Positions 35,899 through 45,255 of a stretch of DNA of 64,000 nt are shown here, piece by piece. Both the position numbers and the translations under genes were made by a program. How positions within the stretch are numbered: the first letter of the stretch is position 1; each line of letters begins with the position of its first letter. Under the pieces are notes generated by a model. It saw only the letters and a program-made list of their open reading frames with translations, had not been told where the DNA came from and did no database searches. The stretch comes from Nostoc sphaeroides (GTDB taxonomy: Bacteria; Cyanobacteriota; Cyanobacteriia; Cyanobacteriales; Nostocaceae), in the NCBI RefSeq assembly GCF_003443655.1, contig NZ_CP031941.1, positions 4,090,501 through 4,154,500 of the forward strand, in the 5' to 3' direction.

Positions 35899-37056
35899 AT
35901 GCGTAAACCGTCTATTTACAAACAACTGCTTGCTTTCTTTATCGCCGGAATTGTCGGTTTTACCGCTTTAGGTGGTTGGATATCAGTCCAAGCAGAAACA
36001 GAATCACCGATATCGCCAAATACAGAACAGCTGAATTTGGTAGGGGATGGTAAACCCTTCAAACCTGATGATCTCGAACAGTCGGAAAAACCTTATGATA
36101 GCGATCGCGGTATCCCCACAGGTATAGATAACCGTATCCCCATGCTGAGTAGAAATTATCCTTGGTCAAAACAATTCAAAATTCAAAATTATCAATTTCA
36201 TTATTACAATCAGTGGGGGCTTGAAACCCGCCACTGATTGTAGACCACTGATTCTTTGAATCAGTGGGGGCAAGAAAAGAGCGAATTAATTAATTCAAAA
36301 TTATTCTTCTTACTCCTAACAGAATTTTGAATTTTGAATTTTGAATTCAAAAAATGGTCAACTATCGGACGAGTGCAAGGCACAGCAGCCGATGCTAAAA
36401 GCTATTATTGTACAGGCACACTGGTTGCTAGTGATATAGTTTTGACAAACGCTCACTGTGTAATTGACCCTGAAACTCATCAACTCAGTAAAGAACTTCG
36501 GTTTATACCCAATGCTATTAATGGCAAGTCCCAAAGTTCTAAAGATATTGCTACAGTACAAAATATTGCGAAAAACGTACTTTATGGTACAGACTTCAAG
36601 AATGGCGGCTTTGATAACGTCCAAAATCAAAGCAATGACTGGGCATTGATCGTAATTAATCAGCCATTGGGTCGTAAATATGGTTATTTAGGATGGCAAT
36701 CTGTGCCTGCTTCTACTTTGATTAAACAGAAGCGAGGAAAACTGTTCTTTGTTGGTTACTCTAGTGACTATCCAGACCCCAGCAAAGAAGGCTATGAATT
36801 CTTGACTGCCGGCAAAGGCTGGACAGCTGGTTATGAAAATGGTTGTAGCATTGTTGGTGAGGAGTCAAACCATTTCTATCATGATTGTGCCACCGCAAGC
36901 GGTTCTTCAGGTGGCCCCATTATCGATGTAATTGATGGTCTGCCGTATATTGTCGCCTTGAATAATGGTGAGGCTAAAAATCTTATCACAGGGCAAGATA
37001 TTATCAACTTTGCAGTGAAAATGGATTTCTTGGATAAGTTGACTGGTAGAAAGTAA
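35899..37056 (+). pseudogene. Trypsin/V8-like serine protease gene split by a small insertion
   Basis: The start is ATG 35899 with AGGAG nine bases before. Part one has a signal peptide (about 10-33) and a propeptide ending RIPMLSRNYPWSK, then stops at 36235. Part two resumes WSTIGRVQGTAADAKSYYCT and holds the catalytic triad: His in LTNAHCVID, Asp in SNDWALIVI, Ser in ASGSSGGPIID. Removing 192 bases between two TGGTCAA copies gives YPWSTIGRV and a 321-residue intact protease in one frame. As it stands, in-frame stops within the insertion prevent full-length product. The insertion looks recent because both halves are undamaged. Confidence 0.85.
36170..36354. mobile_element. 185-bp MITE-like insertion with 7-bp target duplication
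   Basis: TGGTCAA occurs at 36163-36169 and 36355-36361, flanking the insert. The ends are built of inverted heptamers (TTCAAAATTCAAAAT at left, TTTTGAATTTTGAATT at right). The centre has two hairpins from AATCAGTGGGGG and CCCGCCACTGATT. No transposase is encoded, so it must be mobilised in trans. Confidence 0.75.
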
Positions 37057-37078
37057 ACCAGCGATCGCTCTAATTTAA

Positions 37079-37109
37079 TGTAGAGATATTGCAATGCAAC
37101 GTCTCTACA
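37079..37109 (+). terminator. Hairpin after the protease gene
   Basis: TGTAGAGA and TCTCTACA close a hairpin with an inner TTGCA/TGCAA pairing, 22 bases after the stop. No T-run follows. Confidence 0.4.
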
Positions 37110-37123
37110 CACCATAAAATCTT

Positions 37124-37897
37124 ATGAATAATATTTCGACAAGCAATAATTGGGACACTTCCCTTTACGAAGATAAACACGCCTTTGTCTGGCAATATGG
37201 CGAAGACTTATTGCAATTACTCAACCCTCAGCCAGGAGAATCCATTTTGGATCTCGGCTGTGGTACGGGACAACTCACAGAAAAAATTGCCCAAGCTGGT
37301 GCTGATGTATGGGGAATTGATAGCGCACCTGCAATGATTGAAAAGGCAAGAGAAAACTATCCCGATATCCGCTTTGATGTTGCAAATGCGGCAAATTTTC
37401 AAGTAGACAAGCCATTAGATGCTGTGTTTTCCAACGCTGTATTGCATTGGGTGAAAGAAGCAGATAGTGCGATCGCTTCCATCCATCAATCCCTAAAACC
37501 CGGAGGCCGTTTTGTGGCAGAATTTGGTGGTAAGGGAAATGTACAAGCGATCGCCACAGCTTTAGAAAGTGCCTTACAAGGAATTAATATCTCCACACAA
37601 GCCCTAAATCCGTGGTATTTCCCTAGTATTGGTGAATACGCAACCTTACTAGAACAGCAAGGCTTTGATGTCATTTATGCCATGCTTTTTGCTCGTCCAA
37701 CTCCTTTAGCAGAAGGAGAAGCAGGTATGGCAAACTGGATTGAGATGTTCGCCAGCACTTTTTTAGCAGGACTGTCTGGTGAGCAACAAATACAAGTAAT
37801 TCGCGTCGTTGAGGAGTATCTTAAGCCAACACTGTATCAACAAGGAACTTGGACAGCAGATTATCGAAGAATTCGCATCGTTGCCATTAAACTTTAA
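37124..37897 (+). CDS. Class I SAM-dependent methyltransferase (Tam/UbiE-like)
   Basis: The 257-residue protein has motif I ILDLGCGTGQLTEKIA near residue 43, the acidic ribose-binding DVWGIDSAPAMIEKA, motif II FDVANAANF and the DAVFSNAVLHWVKEADSAI and LKPGGRFVAEFGGKGN segments. The C-terminal lid resembles trans-aconitate 2-methyltransferase. The substrate is a small molecule but not fixed by sequence. It lies 67 bases after the protease gene. Confidence 0.88.
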   Translation: MNNISTSNNWDTSLYEDKHAFVWQYGEDLLQLLNPQPGESILDLGCGTGQLTEKIAQAGADVWGIDSAPAMIEKARENYPDIRFDVANAANFQVDKPLDAVFSNAVLHWVKEADSAIASIHQSLKPGGRFVAEFGGKGNVQAIATALESALQGINISTQALNPWYFPSIGEYATLLEQQGFDVIYAMLFARPTPLAEGEAGMANWIEMFASTFLAGLSGEQQIQVIRVVEEYLKPTLYQQGTWTADYRRIRIVAIKL

Positions 37898-37983
37898 ATT
37901 GTGCGAATTTTTACTATTGCCTTAATTACGAATTACGAACTGGTACTGAGCGTAGCCGAAGTATTACGAATTACGAATTATTT

Positions 37984-38511
37984 ATGCATATACCTAAATT
38001 GTGCGATCGCCAGAGATCACTTTCATTATTACTAACCATTAGCCTCACCACTTTACTAGTCCCCCCCTCGCTAGCGCAAACCCCCCGCATACCATCGCCT
38101 TCTAATGCGCCTCTGGAACTAGACTTATTGACCAAGCCAAAAGACTATGTAATCACAGCTAACACCATAAACCCAGAACGATTAACCGTTCCTAGTTTAT
38201 GGTGGGCACAAGCAAACTCTGAGAAAAAGCTATTGGATAATTGGATAGCATATCCAGCTTCTGAAAAAGAACCTGCACGAGTAGACTTGATCGTGAATCA
38301 GCAAATTTGGAGCTTACTAGACTATGTAGAGCGCTACGACTTCGTAAATCGCTTGGGTAGCACTGCACGGAACTTTGGTTACAACATCCGGGTATTTAAT
38401 TATCAAAAAGAACCCTTAGCAACCTATACTTGCAACTTTAGTACAAGTCCAGCTTTATGCAGTATCCAAACGACTGTTAAGAACAAGATAGGGTTAGAGC
38501 GTTTACTCTAG
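37984..38511 (+). CDS. Secreted hypothetical protein
   Basis: The 175-residue protein has a signal peptide (residues 1-31, LSLLLTISLTTLLVPPSLAQ) and a mature part of about 144 residues with KPKDYVITANTINPERLTVP, PSLWWAQ and two cysteines late in the chain (TCNFS, ALCSI) that could form a disulfide. I recall similar uncharacterised proteins in Nostocales but no named domain. It stands alone between repeats. Confidence 0.75.
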   Translation: MHIPKLCDRQRSLSLLLTISLTTLLVPPSLAQTPRIPSPSNAPLELDLLTKPKDYVITANTINPERLTVPSLWWAQANSEKKLLDNWIAYPASEKEPARVDLIVNQQIWSLLDYVERYDFVNRLGSTARNFGYNIRVFNYQKEPLATYTCNFSTSPALCSIQTTVKNKIGLERLL

Positions 38512-38518
38512 TAAATAG

Positions 38519-38686
38519 TTAGGAGTTAGGAGTTTGTAGAGACGCGATTAATCGCGTCTGTTAGGAGTTAGAAGTTTGTAGAGACGCGATTAATCGCGTC
38601 TGTTAGGAGTTAGGAGTTTGTAGAGACGCGATTAATCGCGTCTGTTAGGAGTTAGAAGTTTGTAGAGACGCGATTAATCGCGTCTG
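38519..38686. repeat. Four tandem 42-bp units
   Basis: Each unit is TTAGGAGTTAGGAGTTTGTA + GAGACGCGATTAATCGCGTC + TG. Units 1 and 3 have GGAG, units 2 and 4 GAAG at the same place, so an 84-bp dimer was duplicated. The rest of the spacer (to 38768) is heptamers (GTTAGGA, then ACCCAAT). Confidence 0.9.
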
Positions 38687-38768
38687 TTAGGAGTTAGGAG
38701 TTAGAAATTGGGGGCGATGAGGGAGATGGGAAAATTCCAATACCCAATACCCAATACCCAATACCCAA

Positions 38769-39941
38769 TTAAACCTTAATTTTGGCGAATAAAGACTCGT
38801 ATTGTTTTATTGCTGATGGGGGTAAGGGAAGCAAAAATTCGCTTTTATCAAAAACTTCGCGCCCGTCGTAGACATCGCTCTCTAACAAACTCCATAATGG
38901 TTCTGGGATATCAGAAGCAGTAATATTTGTAGAAATTGGCGAATTACTTTTGGTCAGCACCGAAATTTGTTTAGCTGTGCTTGGTTGCCAACAAAAGTCA
39001 ATCCATTGATCTGATAAACTACTCTTAGTAGTAATACCTGCCGGACGTACCCACAAGTCTGCCCAGATTGCTGTTCCTGACTGGGGAATAACTGCGCCAA
39101 GTTGCGGATAACGTCCCAGAACAGGCAATACATCGCTTGACCAACCAACCGCTAGCCAAGTATCTCCCATAATTAGAGGTTCTAAATAGTTATTGGAACT
39201 GTAGAACTTTACCTGTTGATTTAATGTCTGTAATTCCTTTTCCAAGTCTGGTACTTGGTCAAGATTCTCTGTATTATAAGATTTTCCTAGCTTCTTTAAG
39301 ACCAAACCAATAACTTCTCGTGGTTGATTAAGTAGAGAAATCTGCTGCTGCACTCCATCTCGCCACAAATCACTCCAATCTTTGGGCGTCCATCCCAATT
39401 TTCGCAACTTGTCACGGTTATAAACAATTACTGTGCTACCCCACCGATAAGGCGCACCCCACACCTTCCCTTGAGTATCCAAGTTACCTTGGTCGTTGCG
39501 CGTTACCAATTGTTTCCACTTTTCATCTAAAGCAGACCACTGCTTTAATTGGTTTCCCTGTACCTCTTGCAGTGGTTGAATCAGTTTCTGCTCAATAGCT
39601 GCTTTTAGCCAGTAATCTCCCAATGTCACTAGGTCTGCATCAGCTGTTTTTTGACCTTGCATAAAGGGTATAAAGCGTTTCCATCCCTGCTCATCAGTGG
39701 CTTTTGGTTTCTGCTGCCAATTTTGTAATTGCTGAAATAAACCTTGTATCTGCTCAACTGGAGTAAACTTTAACTGCACCTGTTGCTGCAAACCTTTGTG
39801 GAACTGATTAACCACCTGACCAGGTATAGAACCTTTTAATAACTGTACTTTTAGTTGCGTCTGGTTGTTTCCACCACAGCCAAAAAGCAGTTGTGAAAGT
39901 GCCAGTGTGCTTGTACCTAGCAAAAAAGACCGTCGATCCAT
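38769..39941 (-). CDS. Extracellular solute-binding lipoprotein (PotD-like)
   Basis: The 390-residue protein starts with a twin-arginine-like MDRRSFLLGTSTLALSQLL and a lipobox LFGCGG (Cys22). The rest is a periplasmic-binding-protein fold with WGAPYRWGSTVIVYNRDKLR, GDTWLAVGWSSDVLPVLGRYP and LSDQWIDFCWQPSTA, patterns of the polyamine/iron binding group. No permease or ATPase is adjacent, so transport partners lie elsewhere. Polyamine specificity is unproven. Confidence 0.85.
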   Translation of the reverse strand: MDRRSFLLGTSTLALSQLLFGCGGNNQTQLKVQLLKGSIPGQVVNQFHKGLQQQVQLKFTPVEQIQGLFQQLQNWQQKPKATDEQGWKRFIPFMQGQKTADADLVTLGDYWLKAAIEQKLIQPLQEVQGNQLKQWSALDEKWKQLVTRNDQGNLDTQGKVWGAPYRWGSTVIVYNRDKLRKLGWTPKDWSDLWRDGVQQQISLLNQPREVIGLVLKKLGKSYNTENLDQVPDLEKELQTLNQQVKFYSSNNYLEPLIMGDTWLAVGWSSDVLPVLGRYPQLGAVIPQSGTAIWADLWVRPAGITTKSSLSDQWIDFCWQPSTAKQISVLTKSNSPISTNITASDIPEPLWSLLESDVYDGREVFDKSEFLLPLPPSAIKQYESLFAKIKV

Positions 39942-40297
39942 TGATTTTGGATTTGAGATTTTTGATTATACCTAATATTAAGCAGAGATTCACCAGAGGC
40001 TGACTAGTTTAAAAAGTAAAATTGGAAAATTACCGATATTTATTCTTGTTAATACCGACAGATTTGAGTATTTGGCTCAAAATAGCGAGTTTTTCGACAA
40101 ATAACTACCCAAAGATTAATTTTACTACTTAAATTTCCTTAATAGTACTTATAGTCAAACTTTACTTATATTTAGAAGTAATGATTTAAATGTCAGATTT
40201 GCATCAAAAATTATCAATACTTAAATAATCCCTAAGTATAGTTAAGATTGAGAGTAAATTGAATAACATAAAGAAAATGTACGGATGAGGGGATTAA
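39942..40297. other. 356-base divergent intergenic region
   Basis: AT-rich, without repeats that I recognise. GAGGGG at 40287-40291 region acts as the Shine-Dalgarno for the next gene. Confidence 0.4.
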
Positions 40298-40666
40298 ATG
40301 GAGCCATTACAGAAGCAAATCCTGACTTTAAGCGAAAAACTGGATGCGCTCTGCCAAGTGATTGAGCAGCTTGACAGTAAAGTTGCTCAAGCTTTCTCAG
40401 AGTGTTCTTTAGCGAATACACAACCAAAGGATAATTATCAGGAAAATGGCGCAGCTAGTGGCTACCAGTTCAGACGTAACAATTTAAATCCAGAAATGGA
40501 ACACAAAGATGTCTTGATAGATGGCATTTATCTAGATATGCATCGTCAAGGTGGAGATAATATAACACCAGAAATTCAAATACAACGACTAACAGCGCAA
40601 TTAACAGCAGCATACAATCGCATTGCTGCCTTGGAAGAACAATTACTCAGAGAGAGAATTCATTAA
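40298..40666 (+). CDS. Coiled-coil hypothetical protein
   Basis: The 122-residue protein has helical ends (MEPLQKQILTLSEKLDALCQ and LTAQLTAAYNRIAALEEQLL) and a polar middle. GAGGGG precedes the ATG. There is no signal peptide or known domain. The short coiled coils suggest an oligomerising adaptor. I do not recognise a family. Confidence 0.7.
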   Translation: MEPLQKQILTLSEKLDALCQVIEQLDSKVAQAFSECSLANTQPKDNYQENGAASGYQFRRNNLNPEMEHKDVLIDGIYLDMHRQGGDNITPEIQIQRLTAQLTAAYNRIAALEEQLLRERIH

Positions 40667-41055
40667 ATTTAGCCTGAGTTCAACGAATTAAAAAAAATGG
40701 CTGGATAGAGGGAAGTAAAAGCTTTAGTTTTAACTAATTTTGGAAGTTTAAGTTGCATAGCAACTAACTGTTTGGCAAATTTTGTAGCTCTTTCTCTCTT
40801 ACAAAATTCAGAGTACCAAAAATCGGCGCTCTGAATTTTGCCATAAATCTCCTTACAAAACTTAATTACGTTAGTGTAGCGTTAACAACATAAGAGCATG
40901 TTATTTGAATGTGGAGCGATCGCACTGTGGGCATATATTTAAGTATCAGCAACTAATCCAGCCATCAAATTGATAAAAAACTTAAACACACTATTGCATA
41001 TATCTACGTAATAGTGTGATATACCTACCTATAGACTTTTAGTTACTACCTCACT
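40667..41055. other. 389-base spacer with two dyads
   Basis: AAAATTCAGAG/CTCTGAATTTT (40803-40839) is a perfect 11-bp stem and may end the upstream mRNA. CACACTATT/AATAGTGTG (40987-41018) lies 38 bases before the cytochrome ATG and could be an operator. No gene is seen. Confidence 0.45.
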
Positions 41056-43145
41056 ATGAAACCAAAACACAACAACCCTAAGACTGATGTCTTTAGGGTT
41101 TTGTTTCGTTCAAAAACCAAGATTTTCTTATTAATCTGCGTTTTTGTCATTAGTGTTTTTGGCATCTTGTTATCAAATTGGTTGATGACAAGCCAGACAG
41201 CTTTTGCAAAAATTGACCTTTTGCAACCTGCGCCGACTCAACCGCTAGGCTATTACGACTATTTCGGTAAACTGCTGAGTCCTCAAGAAGCATCACAACT
41301 AGTTGTAAATAAAGGACTCGACCCAAAAAATCCCATTTCCTATCAACGGGTAGGAGCAGTTAAAATTACTCAGGAATTAATCGCAAAAGGTGAAGATATA
41401 TTCTTCAACCGGAAAATTGGCGACACATTTGGTTTACAAGGAGTATTCGGTCTTGGGCAAGGCTCTGCTATTCTTGCAGAAGAATATACGAGAGCAGTTT
41501 ATAATTTGCAAGGTCAGCCAACAAACAACTTGCAAATTACCCTTTTGAAGGATATCCCTTTAGGTAGTCGGACTTTTCTCAAAGGAACTGTTATTAATAC
41601 AGGCTTAAAAGTGGACAAAGGAGGGAATATTCTCGGAAGTGCGCCTAATGGCGACATTACTTGTGCAATTTGTCATGTAACTCTTTCCAAGGAAGGTAAA
41701 CGTCTTCCGGGAGTCCCCAATAGTGAACTTGCTTTTCCCTTTTTGCTTGCCTTAGCACCAAATTCAGCGGCGGCGTTTGCGCGGGCAAAATTCAACCCTC
41801 TAGACCCACAATATCAAGGTAATGGCAAAACTATTATTGACAGTAAAGGTAATGTAGTCAGATTACCAGATCCGAAAAAGTTTGAAAAAGCTTTTGATGA
41901 TGCCTTACTAGGTTTACCTTCTGGTAATTTCGAGAGTTCACCAGATGGTATTAATAACACCACCCAAATTCCCAGTTTATTCACATTTAAGAGTCAGCCT
42001 TATGGTGCAGATGGATCTGCGGCTGTTGGCCCCTTTGGGGGACTGACTTCTCTCACCAGCGCTGTCCATTCTTCAGAAATTAACTTGTTGGCAGCTGCTC
42101 AATTAAGTTCAAAAACGCTTGGTATTGACCCAGAAGTTTATATTGGTACATTTCTTCAGAATGCTGCCGTTCCTAGCCTCCGTTTACCAGAAGGTGTGAC
42201 ACTAAAACCCTCGGAGTGGCTGCGGGGAGCGATCGCACCGAATCCTACAGAAGCAGAATTAGAAGATCAAGTTGCTGCCCCTGGTACAGGAACTTATCCA
42301 AATCTGCAAATCAATCTATTTACAAGCAACGGTTTGGTTTTTAGCCCCAATAGTGGAAAGCCTGGAGATATTGCTAGCGGCACTTTCCTATTTGCTAACA
42401 ATGCTATGTCTGCTTTTCAAATAGCTTAGTACCACCTGCAAACCAGACTTCGGAGAACTGGCAAGCGTTGAATAGCAATTCTGTTAAGCGTGGCGCAAAA
42501 GTATTTGAGAAAGCTAATTGTGCTACTTGTCATATTTCACCATTTTTCACCGACAACAAAATTCATCCACTTGATAAAATTCGTACTAACCCAGCCCGTG
42601 CTCAGTCTCGCTTGGCGCTGAATAAATTGTTAGTGCCATCCAAGTTATACACTTTTAATACTCCAGTTCCCATACCTGCTAACGCTGAAGTGCTGGATAT
42701 ACCAACGCAGGGTATATCTGATACTCCCACAACTCTACCCAAAGGTATATTGCCAAAAGGCGGTTATAAAACTACTTCCTTGCGTGGTCTTTATTTAAGC
42801 GCACCATATTTGCATGATGGTGGTGTAGCAGTAAGGGCAGGAAGTTTGAACGTTAACTCAAATGGTCGTTTTACGGTAGTTGACAAGAGTGGATTAGGGT
42901 TAACTGGCACTCTCAACCAAGGTATAGCAGCCGATGCTGCTAGCAGCTTGCGTGCTTTAGTTGATCGTGATCTGCGTGCCTTAGTTATAAAAGCCAATAA
43001 AGCTAACCCTGGATTAGTGTTTAGTAACATTGATGGCACAGGTCATGAGTTCTACGTGGATAGACAGGCTGGGTTTAATTCTAACCAGCAAGCAGACCTG
43101 ATTAATTTCTTGCTGGCACTTGATGACAATCCTGGAAGTTTTTAA
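41056..43145 (+). CDS. Diheme cytochrome c (peroxidase/MauG-like), broken by one frameshift
   Basis: The first frame (457 codons to 42429) has a membrane anchor at residues 22-46, the first heme site C203-A-I-C-H207 and a long catalytic-domain segment. At about 42420 the frame ends AFQIA-stop, while the next frame reads SLVPPANQTSENWQALNSNS and continues with the second heme site NCATCHISPFFTD and YKTTSLRGLYLSAPYLHDGG to 43145. One extra base at 42418-42423 would give a 696-residue protein. The two CxxCH sites and the axial-ligand-like HDGG suggest a c-type diheme enzyme facing the periplasm. No electron-transfer partner is nearby. Confidence 0.75.
41074..41105 (+). promoter_or_regulatory. 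Terminator-like hairpin inside the first codons of the cytochrome gene
   Basis: AACCCTAAGAC and GTCTTTAGGGTT pair around a 4-base loop, then TTGTTT. It covers codons 7-15. If the true start is downstream (for instance TTG 41101), it would be a leader attenuator. Confidence 0.35.
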
Positions 43146-43243
43146 TTAAGCTACGGCTGATATCGTAGGTTACAGCAGTTTTCATTTATTTGAACCACAT
43201 CTGTCGTAAGGGCACAGCAATGCTAAAGCCCCTACCGGGTGGT

Positions 43244-44431
43244 CTATTTAACTAAAAATAGCTGTAAGCGTTCAAGTTGGGCTTCAATGGCTGCTAAAAG
43301 TTGTTGTTGCTGCCAATCTTGGCTAAGATGGGCGGCTATGCAAGCGGCTCCAGCACCTATACCTTCTTTGACAAAGCCCTGCTCATAAGCTCGAAGTTGG
43401 GGATAACGAGAATCAGCAAAGCTCAGATGAGTTGCTAATAGGGGAGGGATTCTTCCACTCTTAGTTAAGCTGCCTTTTCCTAAATTGAGGGCTAAGTCAA
43501 CTGTAGCGCCAGTTGGGTCTTCTGCTACCCAGCGAGTTGTGCCTACAACTACTTCTTCTGGTTGCCATGATAAGGCGTAAGTTTGAGCGATCGCACTAAT
43601 CAGCGCATAAACCGCCAGCATTTGCGTCCCACCAGCCAACATTACACCACAACTCCGACTAGCTGCGATCGCCATCCCAGCTACCACCACTTGCATCGGA
43701 TCGCCCACAGCAGCGACAAGTTGCAAGGGGTTAACTGAGGAGGACAAAGTAAAATTTTCTCCCCCTGCTCCCCCTGCTCCCCCTGCTAAGAGTTCCCTAC
43801 TCCCCCTCATCTTCTCCAGCCCAGCTTGCACTAGTGCCCACTTTTGCGCGTGGTTACAAATAGGGTGGCTACTGTTAACTTTTCCGCCAGCATCTATACC
43901 CAAACCAGTTAAGATTGCCAGGGCAGTTGTAGTGCCTCCAACGACGCACTCACCGAGAATCACATACTTATGTTGGTTATTGGCAGCAAGGCGTTCTCCC
44001 CAAAGTAGCCCTTGTTTAAACAATTGGTGTACTGTTGTGATTTCCATAGCAGCACCACTACTTAAACACCGAGCAGCCATGCCGCCCAAATCAATTACTG
44101 GCACAGCCGGAGGCTGGGGTAAACCAGCATTAAACAAATTAACTGGTATCTTTAGCGACTCAAAAACAGCGCGAGAAATCAGCACAGGTGAAGCCCCAGC
44201 AGCTAATGGTGGTAAGGGATATTGGGCTTTATGTTCTGGGCCGTAATACAAAAACTCGGCATCGGCACAAGCAGTATATTTCCGATCCTCTGGAGTGCGA
44301 CCGGCTGCTGAAATCCCTGGAATTAAACCAGTTTCAGTAAATCCTAAAACGCAGGCAAATACGGGTAGACAGCCACGATACCGTCGTAGCCATTCTTCAC
44401 CCTGTTCTTTTTGCGTATAAATACTAATCAT
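43244..44431 (-). CDS. cobT: CobT-family nicotinate-nucleotide-dependent phosphoribosyltransferase
   Basis: This 395-residue protein belongs to the CobT-like group of cyanobacteria (TIGR00303), which activates the lower base of cobamides, probably adenine for pseudocobalamin. Family motifs include CVLGFTETGLIPGISAAGRT, VILGECVVGGTTTALAIL, GLGIDAGGKVNSSHP and GDPMQVVVAGMAIAAS. Residues about 216-230 (LLAGGAGGAGGENF) are a low-complexity insert coded by 9-base repeats CCCCCTGCT. No other cobalamin gene is nearby. Confidence 0.85.
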   Translation of the reverse strand: MISIYTQKEQGEEWLRRYRGCLPVFACVLGFTETGLIPGISAAGRTPEDRKYTACADAEFLYYGPEHKAQYPLPPLAAGASPVLISRAVFESLKIPVNLFNAGLPQPPAVPVIDLGGMAARCLSSGAAMEITTVHQLFKQGLLWGERLAANNQHKYVILGECVVGGTTTALAILTGLGIDAGGKVNSSHPICNHAQKWALVQAGLEKMRGSRELLAGGAGGAGGENFTLSSSVNPLQLVAAVGDPMQVVVAGMAIAASRSCGVMLAGGTQMLAVYALISAIAQTYALSWQPEEVVVGTTRWVAEDPTGATVDLALNLGKGSLTKSGRIPPLLATHLSFADSRYPQLRAYEQGFVKEGIGAGAACIAAHLSQDWQQQQLLAAIEAQLERLQLFLVK

Positions 44432-44444
44432 TTGGAAAGTTAAA

Positions 44445-44514
44445 AGTTAGAAGTTAGAAGTTAGAAGTTAGGAGTTAGGAGTTTAATTCATAACTCCTAA
44501 CTCCTAACTCCTAA
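44445..44514. repeat. Heptamer repeat with self-complement
   Basis: Units GTTAGAA/GTTAGGA are followed by the complement ACTCCTA repeated three times, able to fold into one hairpin between two same-strand genes. Confidence 0.75.
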
Positions 44515-45255
44515 CTATCCTTCATAATCCATAAGGACTTGTACCCAGCGTGGTGGAGGGGGAATGGGGTTACCCAGCCGATCAAAAAGCAACCATGCTG
44601 CCAGGTGTACCATAAAAAGGTAGATAAAGTTGTTGAGTACAATTAAAGCGATCGCTCCCACTTGAATCAAAAACACGCTGGGACTCGCCAAAAAACTCAG
44701 CTTCAAAAATACCCACTCTATGAACTCAGTCACCTGGGTAATTACATAAATCCACAGGTCTTCACCTGACAAAACAGACAACAACCACAGCCGAAAAAAG
44801 ACTCCCAAAGTACCCAACAGCGTACCCAAGGTTATAGAAACAATCCAGGGAACACGACGACGACACCATGTCGCTCCTAAAAGTACGCCCATAAACCCGT
44901 AGGGCATGACAAACAGCAAACTGCGGGCTGGCCCCATCAGTACCGTCAGCAGTAACCCAGAGGTGAGTGCTGCCATCCATGCCGCACGCCTGCCCCAACG
45001 CAGATAAACTAGAGCGATCGGTACCGGAAAAAATATCCGCAAAACTGGGCCTAAGGGAAAGTAGAAATTAATAAACCAAATCAAGCTAGCGGCACTGGCT
45101 AAAAACGCTGTTTCCACCATCCTCAAAGGTGCATCAGCCTTGAGTTGAGGAGGCATTAACTGCTGTTCTTTGTCTAACCAATGATTGTGGGGAGTTGGAG
45201 ATTCAGGGGATGGATCTTCCTCCGGCTCATCTGGCAGAGAATCTAAAATACTCAT
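44515..45255 (-). CDS. DUF2232 membrane protein
   Basis: The 246 residues have an acidic, Pro-rich N-terminus (1-40) and about six membrane spans (roughly 48-70, 76-95, 98-115, 128-150, 155-180, 195-230), with FFPVPIALVYLRWGRRAAWM typical of DUF2232. Related proteins are small-molecule transporter S-component or cell-division-associated (YybS in Bacillus) proteins, of unproven function. It is in the same direction as the CobT gene, 83 bases upstream; a vitamin link is inference only. Confidence 0.8.
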   Translation of the reverse strand: MSILDSLPDEPEEDPSPESPTPHNHWLDKEQQLMPPQLKADAPLRMVETAFLASAASLIWFINFYFPLGPVLRIFFPVPIALVYLRWGRRAAWMAALTSGLLLTVLMGPARSLLFVMPYGFMGVLLGATWCRRRVPWIVSITLGTLLGTLGVFFRLWLLSVLSGEDLWIYVITQVTEFIEWVFLKLSFLASPSVFLIQVGAIALIVLNNFIYLFMVHLAAWLLFDRLGNPIPPPPRWVQVLMDYEG

